Assembly (NCBI RefSeq): GCF_003315205.1
Contig: NZ_QNRR01000002.1
Coordinates: 1,094,857-1,158,856 of the forward strand
Origin: Roseimicrobium gellanilyticum
GTDB lineage: Bacteria > Verrucomicrobiota > Verrucomicrobiia > Verrucomicrobiales > Verrucomicrobiaceae
Length of the DNA: 64,000 nucleotides
Reading direction: 5' to 3'
Part shown: in pieces, positions 53,351 to 62,623 of the stretch
How the letters are laid out: each line of letters starts with the position of its first letter
Numbering within the stretch: position 1 is the first letter of the stretch
The notes under the pieces: model-generated
What the model was told of the DNA's origin: nothing
Seen by the model: the letters and a program-made list of their open reading frames with translations, nothing else
Database searches by the model: none
Program-made: the position numbers and the translations under genes

Positions 53351-55123
53351 ATGTCCCTCCTCGCTCCCGCCTTCCTCTGGACACTTGCGGCACTCGCGCC
53401 GCTGGCGGCGATTTATTTCCTCAAGGTCAGGCCACGGAAGAAGCCGGTGACGGCCTACTTCCTGTGGCAGAAGATTTTTACGGAGAAGAAGGCATCGGCG
53501 TTGTTCAATAGATTGCGGGATGTGCTTTCGCTCATTCTGATGGCGCTGGCGTTTGCGGCGGTGGCATTTGCGTTGGCAGAGCCCGACTTTGCTGGAGATG
53601 AACGCAAGGACCTGCTCATCGTCGTGGACCATTCAGCCTCCATGTCCGCAAAGGAAGGCACGAGCACGCGCTTGGAACAGGCGAAGGCCAAGGCGAAGGC
53701 GCTCATCACGGGACTCAACGGTACGCAGCGGGCGGCGGTGGCCACATTCGCCTCTGAGACGGAGATGCGCGCGCATCCCACGCGGCATCGCAAGTCGTTG
53801 CTGGATGCAGTGGATGCCATCGGACCGACGGAGCTTCCCTCGCGAGTGGAGGCGCTGCGCTCGCTCCAACCGGGGAATGAGTGGATGAAGAACACGCGTG
53901 TGCTGCTCATCACGGATGGATGCCTGGATGATGCGGCGCGGTTGCCGCAGGTGGAGGTCATCAAGATCGGCGGCGAGGTGACGAACGTGGGACTCGCGCG
54001 GGCGGACCTGCGGGCGGTGCCTGGAGGTGTGGAGCGGCTGGGGCTTTTCCTTCTTCCCGTTTCCTCTTCCAAAGAGCCGGTGAAGACGGACATCACGCTC
54101 ACCCACATGGACAGCAAGCGCATGGTGAAAGTCATCCCTGTGACGCTGAATGCCGGTGACAACGCCCCGGTGACACTGACGCTCGATGATGCGCCGAGTG
54201 GCCGATGGACGGCTTCTCTTGGCCTTGATGATGCGCTGACCACGGACAACACGGTGAACCTCTATGTGCCGCCGCGTGAACCGGTGCCTGTGGGTGTGCT
54301 CGCGGAGGACGGATTCTTCCTCCAGCATGTGGTGGCGGCCTTCGACCGCAGTGACCAGATGCTGACACTGGCGCAGGATGCGAAGAGTGCGCGCATCTTC
54401 CTCGCGCGTGGCAAGGCTCCGGAAACAGCGAGCGCCATTGTGTTCCAGCCACAGGGTGAGTCGCCCTTCTGGTCACAGGTCGGTGAAGAGATTCTCAACC
54501 CCGTGCCGAAGATTGTGGCGAAGGACCATCCGCTGCTGCGGTATCTCGATGCGGAGACCATCAACTTCGCCGGAGCTCGCAAGCTCACTGCGCCTGCCGG
54601 TGCCGTGGTGCTGGTGGCGGATGAAGGGGGCACGCCGCTCATCCACCTGATGCGTCAGGGTGAGCAGATGGTGTGCGTGGTGAATCTCGACCCCATCGTG
54701 GCGCAGTTCTACCTCTCAGCGTGGTTCCCTGTGATGGTGCACAATGGTACGGCACACCTGACCCATCGCGAGGGTGCACCTCCGGCCACAGTACCCACGG
54801 GCGGCAGTCTCCGCGTACCCGGACTCGCAGAAGGCGCGACGGCAACGATGAAGTCCCCCTCCGGCACGGAAACGACCATCACTGGACCTGATACGGGTGA
54901 GTTGCTGGAGAGCGGCTTCTACGAAATCGCGCACGCCGGCGGCGCCTGGAGCGCGGGATGCTCGCTGGTCTCGCCTGAAGAGTCCCAATTACAAAATGAT
55001 ACACTCAAGGACACCGCGAAGCCCATTGCCAGCGGACAATCCCCCTCCTACTGGCTCCTCGTGCTGGGCGTGCTGGTGGTGGCAGGCGAGTCGGTCCTTT
55101 ATCACCGGAGGAAGGTAGGCTAG
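53351..55123 (+). CDS. BatA-like VWA membrane protein
   Basis: A 590-residue protein. The N-terminal BatA domain has two membrane helices (FLWTLAALAPLAAIYFLKVR and VLSLILMALAFAAVAFALAE). A VWA domain follows with a metal-ion site DHSASMSA (D-x-S-x-S), and the rest includes an Ig-like or linker portion and a C-terminal membrane helix (SYWLLVLGVLVVAGESVLYH). It sits 5 bases after the right end of the inserted element, whose left end abuts DUF58, so the original spacing between DUF58 and this gene is broken. The next gene starts 6 bases after the stop. Likely an envelope component working with MoxR. Confidence 0.9.
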   Translation: MSLLAPAFLWTLAALAPLAAIYFLKVRPRKKPVTAYFLWQKIFTEKKASALFNRLRDVLSLILMALAFAAVAFALAEPDFAGDERKDLLIVVDHSASMSAKEGTSTRLEQAKAKAKALITGLNGTQRAAVATFASETEMRAHPTRHRKSLLDAVDAIGPTELPSRVEALRSLQPGNEWMKNTRVLLITDGCLDDAARLPQVEVIKIGGEVTNVGLARADLRAVPGGVERLGLFLLPVSSSKEPVKTDITLTHMDSKRMVKVIPVTLNAGDNAPVTLTLDDAPSGRWTASLGLDDALTTDNTVNLYVPPREPVPVGVLAEDGFFLQHVVAAFDRSDQMLTLAQDAKSARIFLARGKAPETASAIVFQPQGESPFWSQVGEEILNPVPKIVAKDHPLLRYLDAETINFAGARKLTAPAGAVVLVADEGGTPLIHLMRQGEQMVCVVNLDPIVAQFYLSAWFPVMVHNGTAHLTHREGAPPATVPTGGSLRVPGLAEGATATMKSPSGTETTITGPDTGELLESGFYEIAHAGGAWSAGCSLVSPEESQLQNDTLKDTAKPIASGQSPSYWLLVLGVLVVAGESVLYHRRKVG

Positions 55124-55129
55124 GCGCAC

Positions 55130-57637
55130 ATGGACTTCACCACCCTCTCACCTCTCTTCTGGCTGCTTGTTCTCGTCGGTGTTGGCGCAGGCTTCTACCA
55201 TTCGCTGGTGGACCGGCCCACCGGGCTGCGCACTGCATCCTTTGCACTACGCATCCTGGGCATCATTCTTCTGGTCCTTGCCCTTTGCCAGCCCTTCGCC
55301 GGAGACAAGACGGACGAAGCGCACGTGGTCTTCCTGGTGGATGTCTCGCAGTCCGCCGACCTGCCCTCGGCCAAGGAAGCGCTCAATCAGGTGGATGCCG
55401 GCATCAAGGCGCTGCGTCGGCATGACACCCACTCGCTCTTCGCCGTGGCGGATGGTCTGCGAGAGAAGCCACTGGAAGACTTCCGCACGATGCTGGACGC
55501 ATGGATGAAGGGTGTGGCGGATGACGCCTTCCGCGCGCATTCGCGCCTGGGTGACTCCATGCTCGCCGCGCGTCTTGCATTCCCTGCGGGCAAGGCGCGG
55601 CGTCTGGTGCTCTTCAGCGATGGGGTGGATACGGAGGACGGAGTGGACGCCGCCCTCACCCAACTCAAAGCGGAAGGCGTGGATGTGAAGTTTGTCCCGC
55701 TGAAAACGCTGAGCCAGCCGGAAGCGGTTCTGCTGGGTGTAGACAGCACTTCGCCCTTCGCCTTCCATGGCGAAGTGCTGCGTCTGACCGCGCGCGCCAT
55801 GGCCAATCAGCCCATGAATGCGAAGGTCCGCCTGCTGAACAAGGGCGTGGCCGTGCAGGAGAAGACCGTGGCGCTCAAGCCGGGTGAAGAGGCGAAGGTG
55901 TGGTTCGACACGGAGATGACCACGCCCGGTCCCAGTGTCTGGAGCACCGAGCTTATCCCGGACAAGGATCACTTCCCCATCAACAACCAGGCCACCACCA
56001 CTATCACCGTGCGCGGCAAGCCACGTGTGCTCATGCTGCACGAGGATGAGAAGAAGATGCGCGCCTTCACCCGCTCGCTGAAGGAGCAGGATTTCGATGT
56101 GGATCTGCGCGGCAAGCGAGGTCTGCCGGAGAGCATGGAGGAGCTTCTCGCGTTTGATGCCATCATCATCGCGAATCTCTCCGCCACGGACATGACGCCA
56201 CGCCAGATGACGCTGCTGCGCAGTTATGTGGCGGACTTTGGTGGCGGCCTGGTGATGCTGGGCAGTGAGAACAGCTTCGGTCTCGGGGGCTACTACAAGA
56301 CACCGGTGGAGGAAGTGCTACCGCTTGTCTCAAGGTTCGAGAAGGAGAAGGAGAAACCCTCGCTGGCCATGGTGCTCGTGATCGACAAATCCGGTTCCAT
56401 GGAAGGCACGCCGATCGCACTTGCGCGACAGGCCGCGAAGAGCGCCGCAGAACTGCTCGGCCCGCAGGACCAGATTGCAGTGATTGGCTTTGATAGCGAC
56501 GCGCAGGTCATCTGCGAAATGACACCGGCTTCGCAGCAAGGCACCATTCAGGCGTCCATTGATTCGCTCGCGGCTGGTGGTGGCACCTACATGTATCCCG
56601 GCATGGTGATGGGCAAGGAGATGCTGGAGCGTACGACGGCGAAGGTGAAGCACATGATCTGTCTCACGGATGGACAGACGAACGAGGCAGACCACCTCGG
56701 CCTCACACAGCAACTGGTGGATGGTGGTGTGACGGTCTCCACTGTGGGCCTCGGTGATGGCGCGGCGCGTGAACTGCTGCAGCAGATTGCCGAAGCGGGA
56801 CGTGGTCGTTATTACGAAAGCAATGACCCGGCCTCACTGCCGCAGATTTTCACCAAGGAAACGACGCAGGCTTCCAAGTCTGCCGTGCAGGAAGGCCTGT
56901 TCCAACCCATCGAGATCACCGAGCACCCCATGCTGGCAGGTTATGATGCCGACAGCCTGCCGGTGGCGCTGGGATATGTGATGACGGAAGCCAAGCCTGC
57001 CGCGCAGGTGCTGCTGGCTGCGGAGCATGGTGACCCACTGCTGGCGGTGGGACGTTTCGGTCTGGGCATCGGTCTCGCGTACACGTCTGACATCACGGAA
57101 GTGTGGGGCGGTGAGTGGCTCGCGTGGGATGGCTGCGGCCGCTTCTGGGCGCAGGTGTTGCGCGGTGCACTGCGCAAGACGGACGTCGAGGGCCTCGAAG
57201 CACGCGGTACCACACGTGATGGCGAATGGATTCTCGGCATCGAACGCCGTGGTCCGGACAACGCTCCCGTGAGCCTCATCAACTGGAATGCCCAGGTGTT
57301 GGATGAAAATGGCAACACGCAAGACGTGAAGATTCGCGAGACCGGTCTCGGCCGTTATGAAGCTCGCGTACCCATCGGAACGCGCAAGCACCTGAGCCTG
57401 CGGTTGCACGACAAAGATCACGACAAGCTGGAGGTGAAGCACTACCACGCGCCCTATCCTGCCGAGTATCGTCTGCAGTCGAAAGCACCAGAGTCGCTGC
57501 TTGCGCTTACAGGTTATCAGCCGGACCAGATTGTCGCCGGATTGAAGCCTGCGGAACAGCTCAAGCCCATCGGCCACTGGTTTGCGTGGACGGCGCTGCT
57601 GAGCTTGTTGCTCGGGGTGATGCTCAGGAGGGTGTGA
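55130..57637 (+). CDS. Large membrane VWA / glutamine-amidotransferase-like protein
   Basis: An 835-residue protein. Two membrane helices (about 7-25 and 38-58) are followed by a first VWA-like region (FLVDVSQSADLP, with a degenerate metal site). Next comes a class I glutamine-amidotransferase-like Rossmann region (about 303-400: RVLMLHEDEKKMRAFTRSL, IANLSATDMTPRQM, GGGLVMLGSENSFG), with no Cys nucleophile evident. A second VWA domain has an intact metal site (VLVIDKSGSMEGTP). The C-terminal part is beta-rich and ends in a membrane helix. This architecture is known from the Planctomycetes-Verrucomicrobia MoxR clusters. It acts in the envelope with BatA and MoxR (inference). Confidence 0.88.
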   Translation: MDFTTLSPLFWLLVLVGVGAGFYHSLVDRPTGLRTASFALRILGIILLVLALCQPFAGDKTDEAHVVFLVDVSQSADLPSAKEALNQVDAGIKALRRHDTHSLFAVADGLREKPLEDFRTMLDAWMKGVADDAFRAHSRLGDSMLAARLAFPAGKARRLVLFSDGVDTEDGVDAALTQLKAEGVDVKFVPLKTLSQPEAVLLGVDSTSPFAFHGEVLRLTARAMANQPMNAKVRLLNKGVAVQEKTVALKPGEEAKVWFDTEMTTPGPSVWSTELIPDKDHFPINNQATTTITVRGKPRVLMLHEDEKKMRAFTRSLKEQDFDVDLRGKRGLPESMEELLAFDAIIIANLSATDMTPRQMTLLRSYVADFGGGLVMLGSENSFGLGGYYKTPVEEVLPLVSRFEKEKEKPSLAMVLVIDKSGSMEGTPIALARQAAKSAAELLGPQDQIAVIGFDSDAQVICEMTPASQQGTIQASIDSLAAGGGTYMYPGMVMGKEMLERTTAKVKHMICLTDGQTNEADHLGLTQQLVDGGVTVSTVGLGDGAARELLQQIAEAGRGRYYESNDPASLPQIFTKETTQASKSAVQEGLFQPIEITEHPMLAGYDADSLPVALGYVMTEAKPAAQVLLAAEHGDPLLAVGRFGLGIGLAYTSDITEVWGGEWLAWDGCGRFWAQVLRGALRKTDVEGLEARGTTRDGEWILGIERRGPDNAPVSLINWNAQVLDENGNTQDVKIRETGLGRYEARVPIGTRKHLSLRLHDKDHDKLEVKHYHAPYPAEYRLQSKAPESLLALTGYQPDQIVAGLKPAEQLKPIGHWFAWTALLSLLLGVMLRRV

Positions 57638-57653
57638 TGGCGGACATCACACC
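57631..57653. terminator. Hairpin spanning two convergent stop codons
   Basis: A perfect 9-bp stem (GGTGTGATG at 57631-57639, CATCACACC at 57645-57653) with a 5-base loop. It overlaps the stop codons of both the VWA gene (57635-57637) and the phosphoesterase gene (57647-57649). There is no T run, so efficiency is uncertain, but the symmetry and location suggest a shared bidirectional terminator or mRNA-end structure. Confidence 0.5.
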
Positions 57654-58564
57654 TTCGCCAGCGCCCGTCTCAGCTCCGGACTGCGCAGCGTGATCTCCGT
57701 GACTTCCGGAGGACATTGCACGCGCAGGGGGACGCCCACGGTGCCGATGCCGCGATTCACGTAGAGGCGCACGGTGCCCACGTTGTAAGCACCGGCGAGG
57801 TACTTCTTCCCCCACTTCGCGCGGCGATGGATGGAAGGTTGCAGACCCATGAAGCGGACCTGGCCGCCATGCGTGTGGCCGGAAAGCTGGAGTGCATGCA
57901 CTTTGGCTTCCGCAAGATCATCCGCCACATCCGGCTCGTGCATCATCATGACGAGGGGCTGATTCTCCCGCCACGAGTCCAGCGTGGAGCGCAGGTGTGG
58001 GCTGGAGACATAGCGTGAATCCATGCCAGCGAGATGGAGCACGCCCTTGTCTGTGTGGATGGCGCGGCACACATTGCGCAGCACCGGCATGCCCTTCTGC
58101 TCCAGGGCGTATACCACGTTCTCATGCCCGGATTGGAAATCGTGATTCCCCAGGGAGGCATACACACCATGGGGCGCCTTCAACTCAGAGAGTATCTCAG
58201 CGAGCTTCCCAGCGGGTCGTGCGTTGTACGTGACGAAGTCACCGGTCATCGCGACCAGGTCAGGCTGCAGGGAATTGCAAAGCCTGACCACGCGCGCGAT
58301 CTGCCGGGCCGTGGTGTAGGGCTCCAGATGCAAGTCGCTGATTTGCGCGATGCGGAAGCCATCCATCTGAGGTGGGAGATTCGGCAACTCCACGGACACA
58401 CGCACGATGCGAGGACCGGTTTCCTTCACCTGCTGACCGGGGCGGAGGTCGATGCTACCGGACTCGAATTCACCATCCTCGGCGCTGGCGGTGGATGCCC
58501 AACCCACGGCAAGCGTGGCGGCGGATTGACCGAGGAAACGGCGTCGCGAAAGCCACTGCCTCAT
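57647..58564 (-). CDS. Tat-exported metallophosphoesterase
   Basis: A 305-residue protein. The N-terminus is a twin-arginine signal (SRRRFLGQSAATLAVGW). The calcineurin-like phosphoesterase core has all metal-site motifs: ISDLHLEPY (D-x-H), AMTGDFVTY (G-D), LGNHDF (G-N-H-D), MMHEPDVAD (H) and LSGHTHGGQV (G-H-T-H). It resembles YaeI-type enzymes. I chose the ATG at 58564; a TTG frame extends 21 codons upstream. It is expected to be exported folded with metals bound. Substrate unknown (phosphodiester, lipid or nucleotide). Confidence 0.9.
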   Translation of the reverse strand: MRQWLSRRRFLGQSAATLAVGWASTASAEDGEFESGSIDLRPGQQVKETGPRIVRVSVELPNLPPQMDGFRIAQISDLHLEPYTTARQIARVVRLCNSLQPDLVAMTGDFVTYNARPAGKLAEILSELKAPHGVYASLGNHDFQSGHENVVYALEQKGMPVLRNVCRAIHTDKGVLHLAGMDSRYVSSPHLRSTLDSWRENQPLVMMMHEPDVADDLAEAKVHALQLSGHTHGGQVRFMGLQPSIHRRAKWGKKYLAGAYNVGTVRLYVNRGIGTVGVPLRVQCPPEVTEITLRSPELRRALAKV

Positions 58565-58736
58565 GGGCAGGCCACTCTTGCGCGCCAGGGAACGTTCCGG
58601 CGTGGATTGGGGGGAGTTGGAGTGCAAAGTGCGATGTGGTCACCAAGCCACCCTGACGGTGGCAGAGGTACGGCAATGGAGACACTTTGACGAGCCGGAC
58701 GTTCAATCCAGCTCGTGACCATGATGTCACATGAGC

Positions 58737-59144
58737 TTACCTGCGATGACGCCAGTCCATGTCGCTGTCTGGCAGATCGCGGTCTCCCTGATCATCTTCT
58801 TCCTCTGCGTCATGGGGTGCACCGGCATCGATACCGCGCATCAGGAGAATGCCATCCAGCTCCCGGCCTGCTTTCAGCATGCAGTGAACCGTGGCGGCCC
58901 GCACTTCATGGTTGCCGGGCCAGCGAAGCACCAGGTTCCTGCCGAGTTCCGCGCCCTCATCCCACCAGTGGAAATGCAGGCAGAGATTCATGCACGTTGC
59001 CATGTAGGGAAAAGTGGTGCGCAACTCCTTGGGCACGGATCGCAATTCCTCCCGCGCTTCATCGAGCATGCCGAGGGTGATGTAACCTTCGCACCGTTCC
59101 AGTGCGGAGTTCATATCGATGATTTCATCGGGTCCAATTGTCAT
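58737..59144 (-). CDS. Small TPR-like protein
   Basis: A 135-residue soluble protein. The sequence MNSALERCEGYITLGMLDEA, then ELRSVPKELRTTFPYMATCM and LVLRWPGNHEVRAATVHCML, has the helix-pair layout of two to three TPR units, and the C-terminus is acidic (DAEEEDDQGD). The ATG at 59144 has a strong Shine-Dalgarno (AAGGAGG, about 6 bases upstream); a 19-codon upstream extension is open but less likely. Function unknown; a partner-binding adaptor is plausible. Confidence 0.75.
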   Translation of the reverse strand: MTIGPDEIIDMNSALERCEGYITLGMLDEAREELRSVPKELRTTFPYMATCMNLCLHFHWWDEGAELGRNLVLRWPGNHEVRAATVHCMLKAGRELDGILLMRGIDAGAPHDAEEEDDQGDRDLPDSDMDWRHRR

Positions 59145-59305
59145 CGCGACCTCCTTGGTTTTACTATTAGTTCGATCACGATACGGGTGATGGATGCTCA
59201 CGGGCGATATGCATCACCTATCACGGTGATACATTTCATGCATCCACACGGCTGAAGGGCAGTGAGAAGCGATTGGGCTTCGAAAATTGGACGCGGCCTT
59301 GCAGC

Positions 59306-60259
59306 CTACATCCCTGCCAGCATGGCCCTGCCTGCCTCCACATCTCTGGCGATTTGGGCCTTCAACGCATCCAGCCCGGAGAACTTCTGCTCGTCACGGA
59401 GTTTTTCGATAGAGGCAACTTCGAACTGTGCACCGTAGCAGTCGCCGGTGAAGTCCAGGAGATGCACTTCCAATGAGCGCTCGCCTTGCGATTCCACGGT
59501 AGGTCGCACGCCGAGGTTGGCGACTCCGGGCAGCACATCCTTGGGTGCGGCGATGCCACCACCGCTGAGCCAACGCACGGTCACGGCGTAGACACCATTG
59601 GGAGGGAGTTCTTCATTCTCCATGGCGACGTTTGCAGTGGGGAATCCAAGCTGATTACCAAGATGCCGGCCATGCACCACCTCGCCCATCACGGTGTAGT
59701 CACGGCCCAGAAGCTGGCGGGCGCGTTTGAAGTCGCCACCTCGCACCGCCTCACGCACGAGCGTGCTGCTCACCACGGTGCCCTGCGCCTTCACCTCAGG
59801 CACGCCATACACGCCGAATCCGTGAAGTTGTCCCAGCTCCATGAGGTGGTGGATGTTTCCTCCCCTGCCCTTGCCAAAGCTCCACGTGTAGCCCACGGAA
59901 ATGAATCCGAGTGGATTGCAGGCGCCGGTCAGGGCCTCGATGAATTGTTGCGCGTCCATCTTCGCGAAGTCCTCGTCAAAGGGACACACCAGCGTATGCG
60001 TGATGCCGAGGTCCTCGAGGATGCGCAGCTTGTGCCGGGTGCTGCACAGGAGACGTGGTGCGGCCTCAGGGCGCAGGACTTTGAGCGGATGCGGGTCGAA
60101 GGTCATCACCACCGCAGTGCCACCGTGTTTCTCCGTGTAGACCATGGCCTCGCGAATCACTTCCTGATGCCCGAGGTGTACGCCGTCAAACACACCGATG
60201 GCGAGTGCGAGTGGGCCGGGCAATTTGGCGAGGTCGTGAATGGAAGTGAGGTGATGCAC
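59306..60259 (-). CDS. ribF: Bifunctional riboflavin kinase / FAD synthetase
   Basis: A 317-residue enzyme with a GTG start. The N-terminal FAD synthetase half has GVFDGVHLGHQ (HxGH-type) and VVSSTLVREAV. The C-terminal riboflavin kinase half has GRHLGNQLGFPTANVAM, PPNGVYAVTV, GVANLGVRPT and LEVHLLDFTGD. Length is normal. It converts riboflavin to FMN and FAD. In many bacteria ribF follows truB; here both genes are on the minus strand, but plus-strand genes between about 60.7 and 63.1 kb separate them. Confidence 0.95.
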   Translation of the reverse strand: MHHLTSIHDLAKLPGPLALAIGVFDGVHLGHQEVIREAMVYTEKHGGTAVVMTFDPHPLKVLRPEAAPRLLCSTRHKLRILEDLGITHTLVCPFDEDFAKMDAQQFIEALTGACNPLGFISVGYTWSFGKGRGGNIHHLMELGQLHGFGVYGVPEVKAQGTVVSSTLVREAVRGGDFKRARQLLGRDYTVMGEVVHGRHLGNQLGFPTANVAMENEELPPNGVYAVTVRWLSGGGIAAPKDVLPGVANLGVRPTVESQGERSLEVHLLDFTGDCYGAQFEVASIEKLRDEQKFSGLDALKAQIARDVEAGRAMLAGM

Positions 60260-60379
60260 GGGAGGCGGTGATGCGGTGCGACAGTAAGCGGTACGACGGT
60301 GAGACGAGGAAGGCCGTTACGGGTGGTCAGTAGTCAGTAGTTAGTAGGAGGTTGGGAGAAAGTCCACATACCGGGTGCA

Positions 60380-60646
60380 CTATCTTGTGACGCACCAGGC
60401 CACGCCCGACCAACCGAGGATGGCCACGAGGCTCAGCCATACCAGGGAGAGGCGCGAGTAGAAGACGAGGAATGCGCATGTCGCCGCGAGGAAGCTTGAG
60501 GTCATGACCAGAAGCATGCTTGGCCCGAGGGTTTCCGGGTACTTCTCACCCACGGACTTCCAGAACTGGAACACGCCAAAGCCGACTCCAAAGAGGACAC
60601 CGAACACTGCGAGCAGGCGCATGGTGGGTTCGATGGTGGATTTCAT
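60380..60646 (-). CDS. Small membrane protein
   Basis: An 88-residue protein with three predicted membrane helices (about 9-28, 40-60 and 64-85) and no motif. It lies between ribF and the divergent plus-strand membrane protein. Function unknown. Confidence 0.55.
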   Translation of the reverse strand: MKSTIEPTMRLLAVFGVLFGVGFGVFQFWKSVGEKYPETLGPSMLLVMTSSFLAATCAFLVFYSRLSLVWLSLVAILGWSGVAWCVTR

Positions 60647-60734
60647 GCGGGATGGTTGCGGGAGAGGCTACGGCTTCTTAAAGCGGGAGTCCAATGAACT
60701 CACGAGGATGGGTGGCCAGGAGAGGACGCACTGA

Positions 60735-61370
60735 ATGATGACCAAATTCACTCCCATTTCACGCGAGCTTCATAAGGACTTCACAGCTTCTTGGGACACT
60801 GCGCTCATGACCAAGAAGAGCCTCCTTCCTGTCCTGCTCGTGCCTACGTGCATCTTATCGATTCCCGCAGCGGCGATGTTGTTCCGGGTGGAAGGGTGGG
60901 CTTGGGGTGTGGCCGATTTCATCGTGATGTGGGTGCTCATTGCCAGCGTGATCCTCACGTACAAGCTGGTGACAAGGAAGGCGGCGGGAGGAAGCTACCG
61001 GTCCGCCACGGGTGTGGCCCTGTTTGCGGGCCTTGCGCTTGTCTGGGTGAATGGGGCGGTGGGGCTCATCGGGAGTGGGGAGAATCCGGCGAACCTTCTC
61101 TATGCCGGTGTACTTGCCATTGGTGTGATTGGGGCGGTGAAGGCGCGGTTTGAACCTCTGGGTATGGGCTGGACGTTGTTCGTGATGACGTTTGCGCAGC
61201 TTCTCGTTCCCTTCGTGGCTCTGATGGTAAGGCCCGGCGATTTCAGCCCTGGGGTGCTGCCGGTGCTTGGACTGAACGGGGTCTTTGTGTTGCTGTTTGC
61301 GGGTTCCGCGTTGCTGTTCTGGAGGGCGGCAAGAAAGGGTGACTGTACCCGAACGAAAATGGTCGCATGA
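60735..61370 (+). CDS. Multi-pass membrane protein
   Basis: A 211-residue protein with six predicted membrane helices (about 30-48, 53-75, 86-108, 118-135, 145-165 and 175-197). It has a purine-rich ribosome site (AGGAGAGG) ahead of the ATG at 60735. No family-specific motif. The stop overlaps the start of the next gene (ATGA), suggesting translational coupling. Confidence 0.7.
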   Translation: MMTKFTPISRELHKDFTASWDTALMTKKSLLPVLLVPTCILSIPAAAMLFRVEGWAWGVADFIVMWVLIASVILTYKLVTRKAAGGSYRSATGVALFAGLALVWVNGAVGLIGSGENPANLLYAGVLAIGVIGAVKARFEPLGMGWTLFVMTFAQLLVPFVALMVRPGDFSPGVLPVLGLNGVFVLLFAGSALLFWRAARKGDCTRTKMVA

Positions 61371-61858
61371 GCTGTCCATACAGAACGAATGGATGCGAAA
61401 GGACAGGCCCTATGATGCTTGGTGATGCTGCCACTTCTATCTGCGTCGGCGACATCGTCTATGAGGCCACGATGAGAGCGAACCACAGCATCGAGAGTGC
61501 GCGAGATGAATTCAAACGCAGTGTAAATCCAGACGAGTTGCGTTCTTGGGTATTGGCGCAATTCAGGAAGCATCCCGGAGGCGGATGCATCGAAGAAGCC
61601 GTACACGACTGGCCCGAGACTTTTCCTCAACTACCAACGAGGCGCTTTCTTTTGAGCCTCTATCCCTCTAGCAAGCCACACGGCTTTGAGCCCCGACTGG
61701 AAGCACGTTTGAGATGGGGCTTTTTCGACCAGAACCTGACGGTGACGGTTCTACTGAAATCCGACGGTACGCCTGCGGATGTGGAGGATGAGGAGTGGCT
61801 ACCCACTGCTCAGAAGTGGGCCAAGGGAATTTCATTCCGCCAGCCCCACAACGATTGA
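61367..61858 (+). CDS. Hypothetical protein, paralogue of 61877-62329
   Basis: A 163-residue protein. The C-terminal 115 residues (from ARDEFKRSVNPDELRSWVL) are clearly related to the next gene, with shared ARDEFK..VNPDELR and RWGFFDQNLTVTV-like blocks. The first 45 residues are unlike the paralogue, which has a membrane anchor there. In another frame the same DNA encodes CLVMLPLLSASATSS, similar to the anchor of the paralogue, which suggests a frameshift near the start. The ATG overlaps the previous stop. Function unknown. Confidence 0.6.
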   Translation: MSCPYRTNGCERTGPMMLGDAATSICVGDIVYEATMRANHSIESARDEFKRSVNPDELRSWVLAQFRKHPGGGCIEEAVHDWPETFPQLPTRRFLLSLYPSSKPHGFEPRLEARLRWGFFDQNLTVTVLLKSDGTPADVEDEEWLPTAQKWAKGISFRQPHND

Positions 61859-61876
61859 GCACCTCAAAAGTATGCC

Positions 61877-62329
61877 GTGAACCACTCCCTGCACGCTCAT
61901 CAATACCTCCCACAGCTTGGAAACAGCAATGGCCCGGGCTCGAAAAGAAGCGGATTCGGCTGCCTGGTAGCAGTGTTGGTTTGTGCGGCACCAGTCATTT
62001 GGATGGCCTCTATGCTCATATGGCCATCTTACCAAGCGAACCGGGCTCGCGATGAATTTAAGAGCACCGTGAATCCCGATGAGCTGCGTGCGTGGGCGCT
62101 GTTCCAACTGAGCAGGCATCCCGAAAGTGATTACGTCAGAGATGCCGCAAAGGAGTGGCCGGCGAATTTCCCACATTTCCGCGCGGACAGCTTCCACCAG
62201 TTTCTACATCACGCGAATGAGAGTGAGGGACCCAACGGCAGGAGAGGCGTCATATTGGCGTGGAGCTTTCGCAACCAAGACCTGACGATCGCAGTTTGGC
62301 TCAATCCCGATGGACGGCCGCCGAGATAG
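61877..62329 (+). CDS. Membrane-anchored hypothetical protein, paralogue of 61367-61858
   Basis: A 150-residue protein starting with GTG. A single anchor (about 30-48, LVAVLVCAAPVIWMASML) is followed by RARDEFKSTVNPDELRAWAL and a domain with a helix and several strands (WSFRNQDLTIAVWLNPDG). It belongs to the same unnamed family as the preceding gene, forming a tandem pair. Function unknown. Confidence 0.65.
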   Translation: MNHSLHAHQYLPQLGNSNGPGSKRSGFGCLVAVLVCAAPVIWMASMLIWPSYQANRARDEFKSTVNPDELRAWALFQLSRHPESDYVRDAAKEWPANFPHFRADSFHQFLHHANESEGPNGRRGVILAWSFRNQDLTIAVWLNPDGRPPR

Positions 62330-62435
62330 GAGATGATCCAAGGCTGTGGTCAAAGGGAATCATCATCAGGCGGTCCATCTGGCAGTGAGCATTTCCAAGT
62401 TTTTACATAGAATCGAGTACGATACTGCAGTGAGA

Positions 62436-62481
62436 GGCGGGTAGGAAAACCCGCCAAACGCTGTCCGGTCAGGAGACCGAC
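62436..62481 (+). other. Tandem hairpins with a B12-box-like sequence
   Basis: Two adjacent stem-loops: GGCGGGT/ACCCGCC (62436-62455) and GTCCGGTC, loop AGGA, GACCGAC (62463-62481). The second contains CAGGAGACCGAC, similar to the conserved 3' part of cobalamin riboswitches. The rest of that riboswitch is not clearly present, and the downstream gene has no B12 link, so I leave this as a structured intergenic region. Confidence 0.3.
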
Positions 62482-62623
62482 TTCCTGTGCACGCTCCGCC
62501 TTCGACTGCCAGGCTTTTCAACCTTGTGCACCAATGTGTCTCCTGATATCCCTGTAGCCACCCGCACGTTTTTTAACCAGCATGCGGCATTCAGGAAGTC
62601 ACCTCATCTCACTCCCTCTGCAA

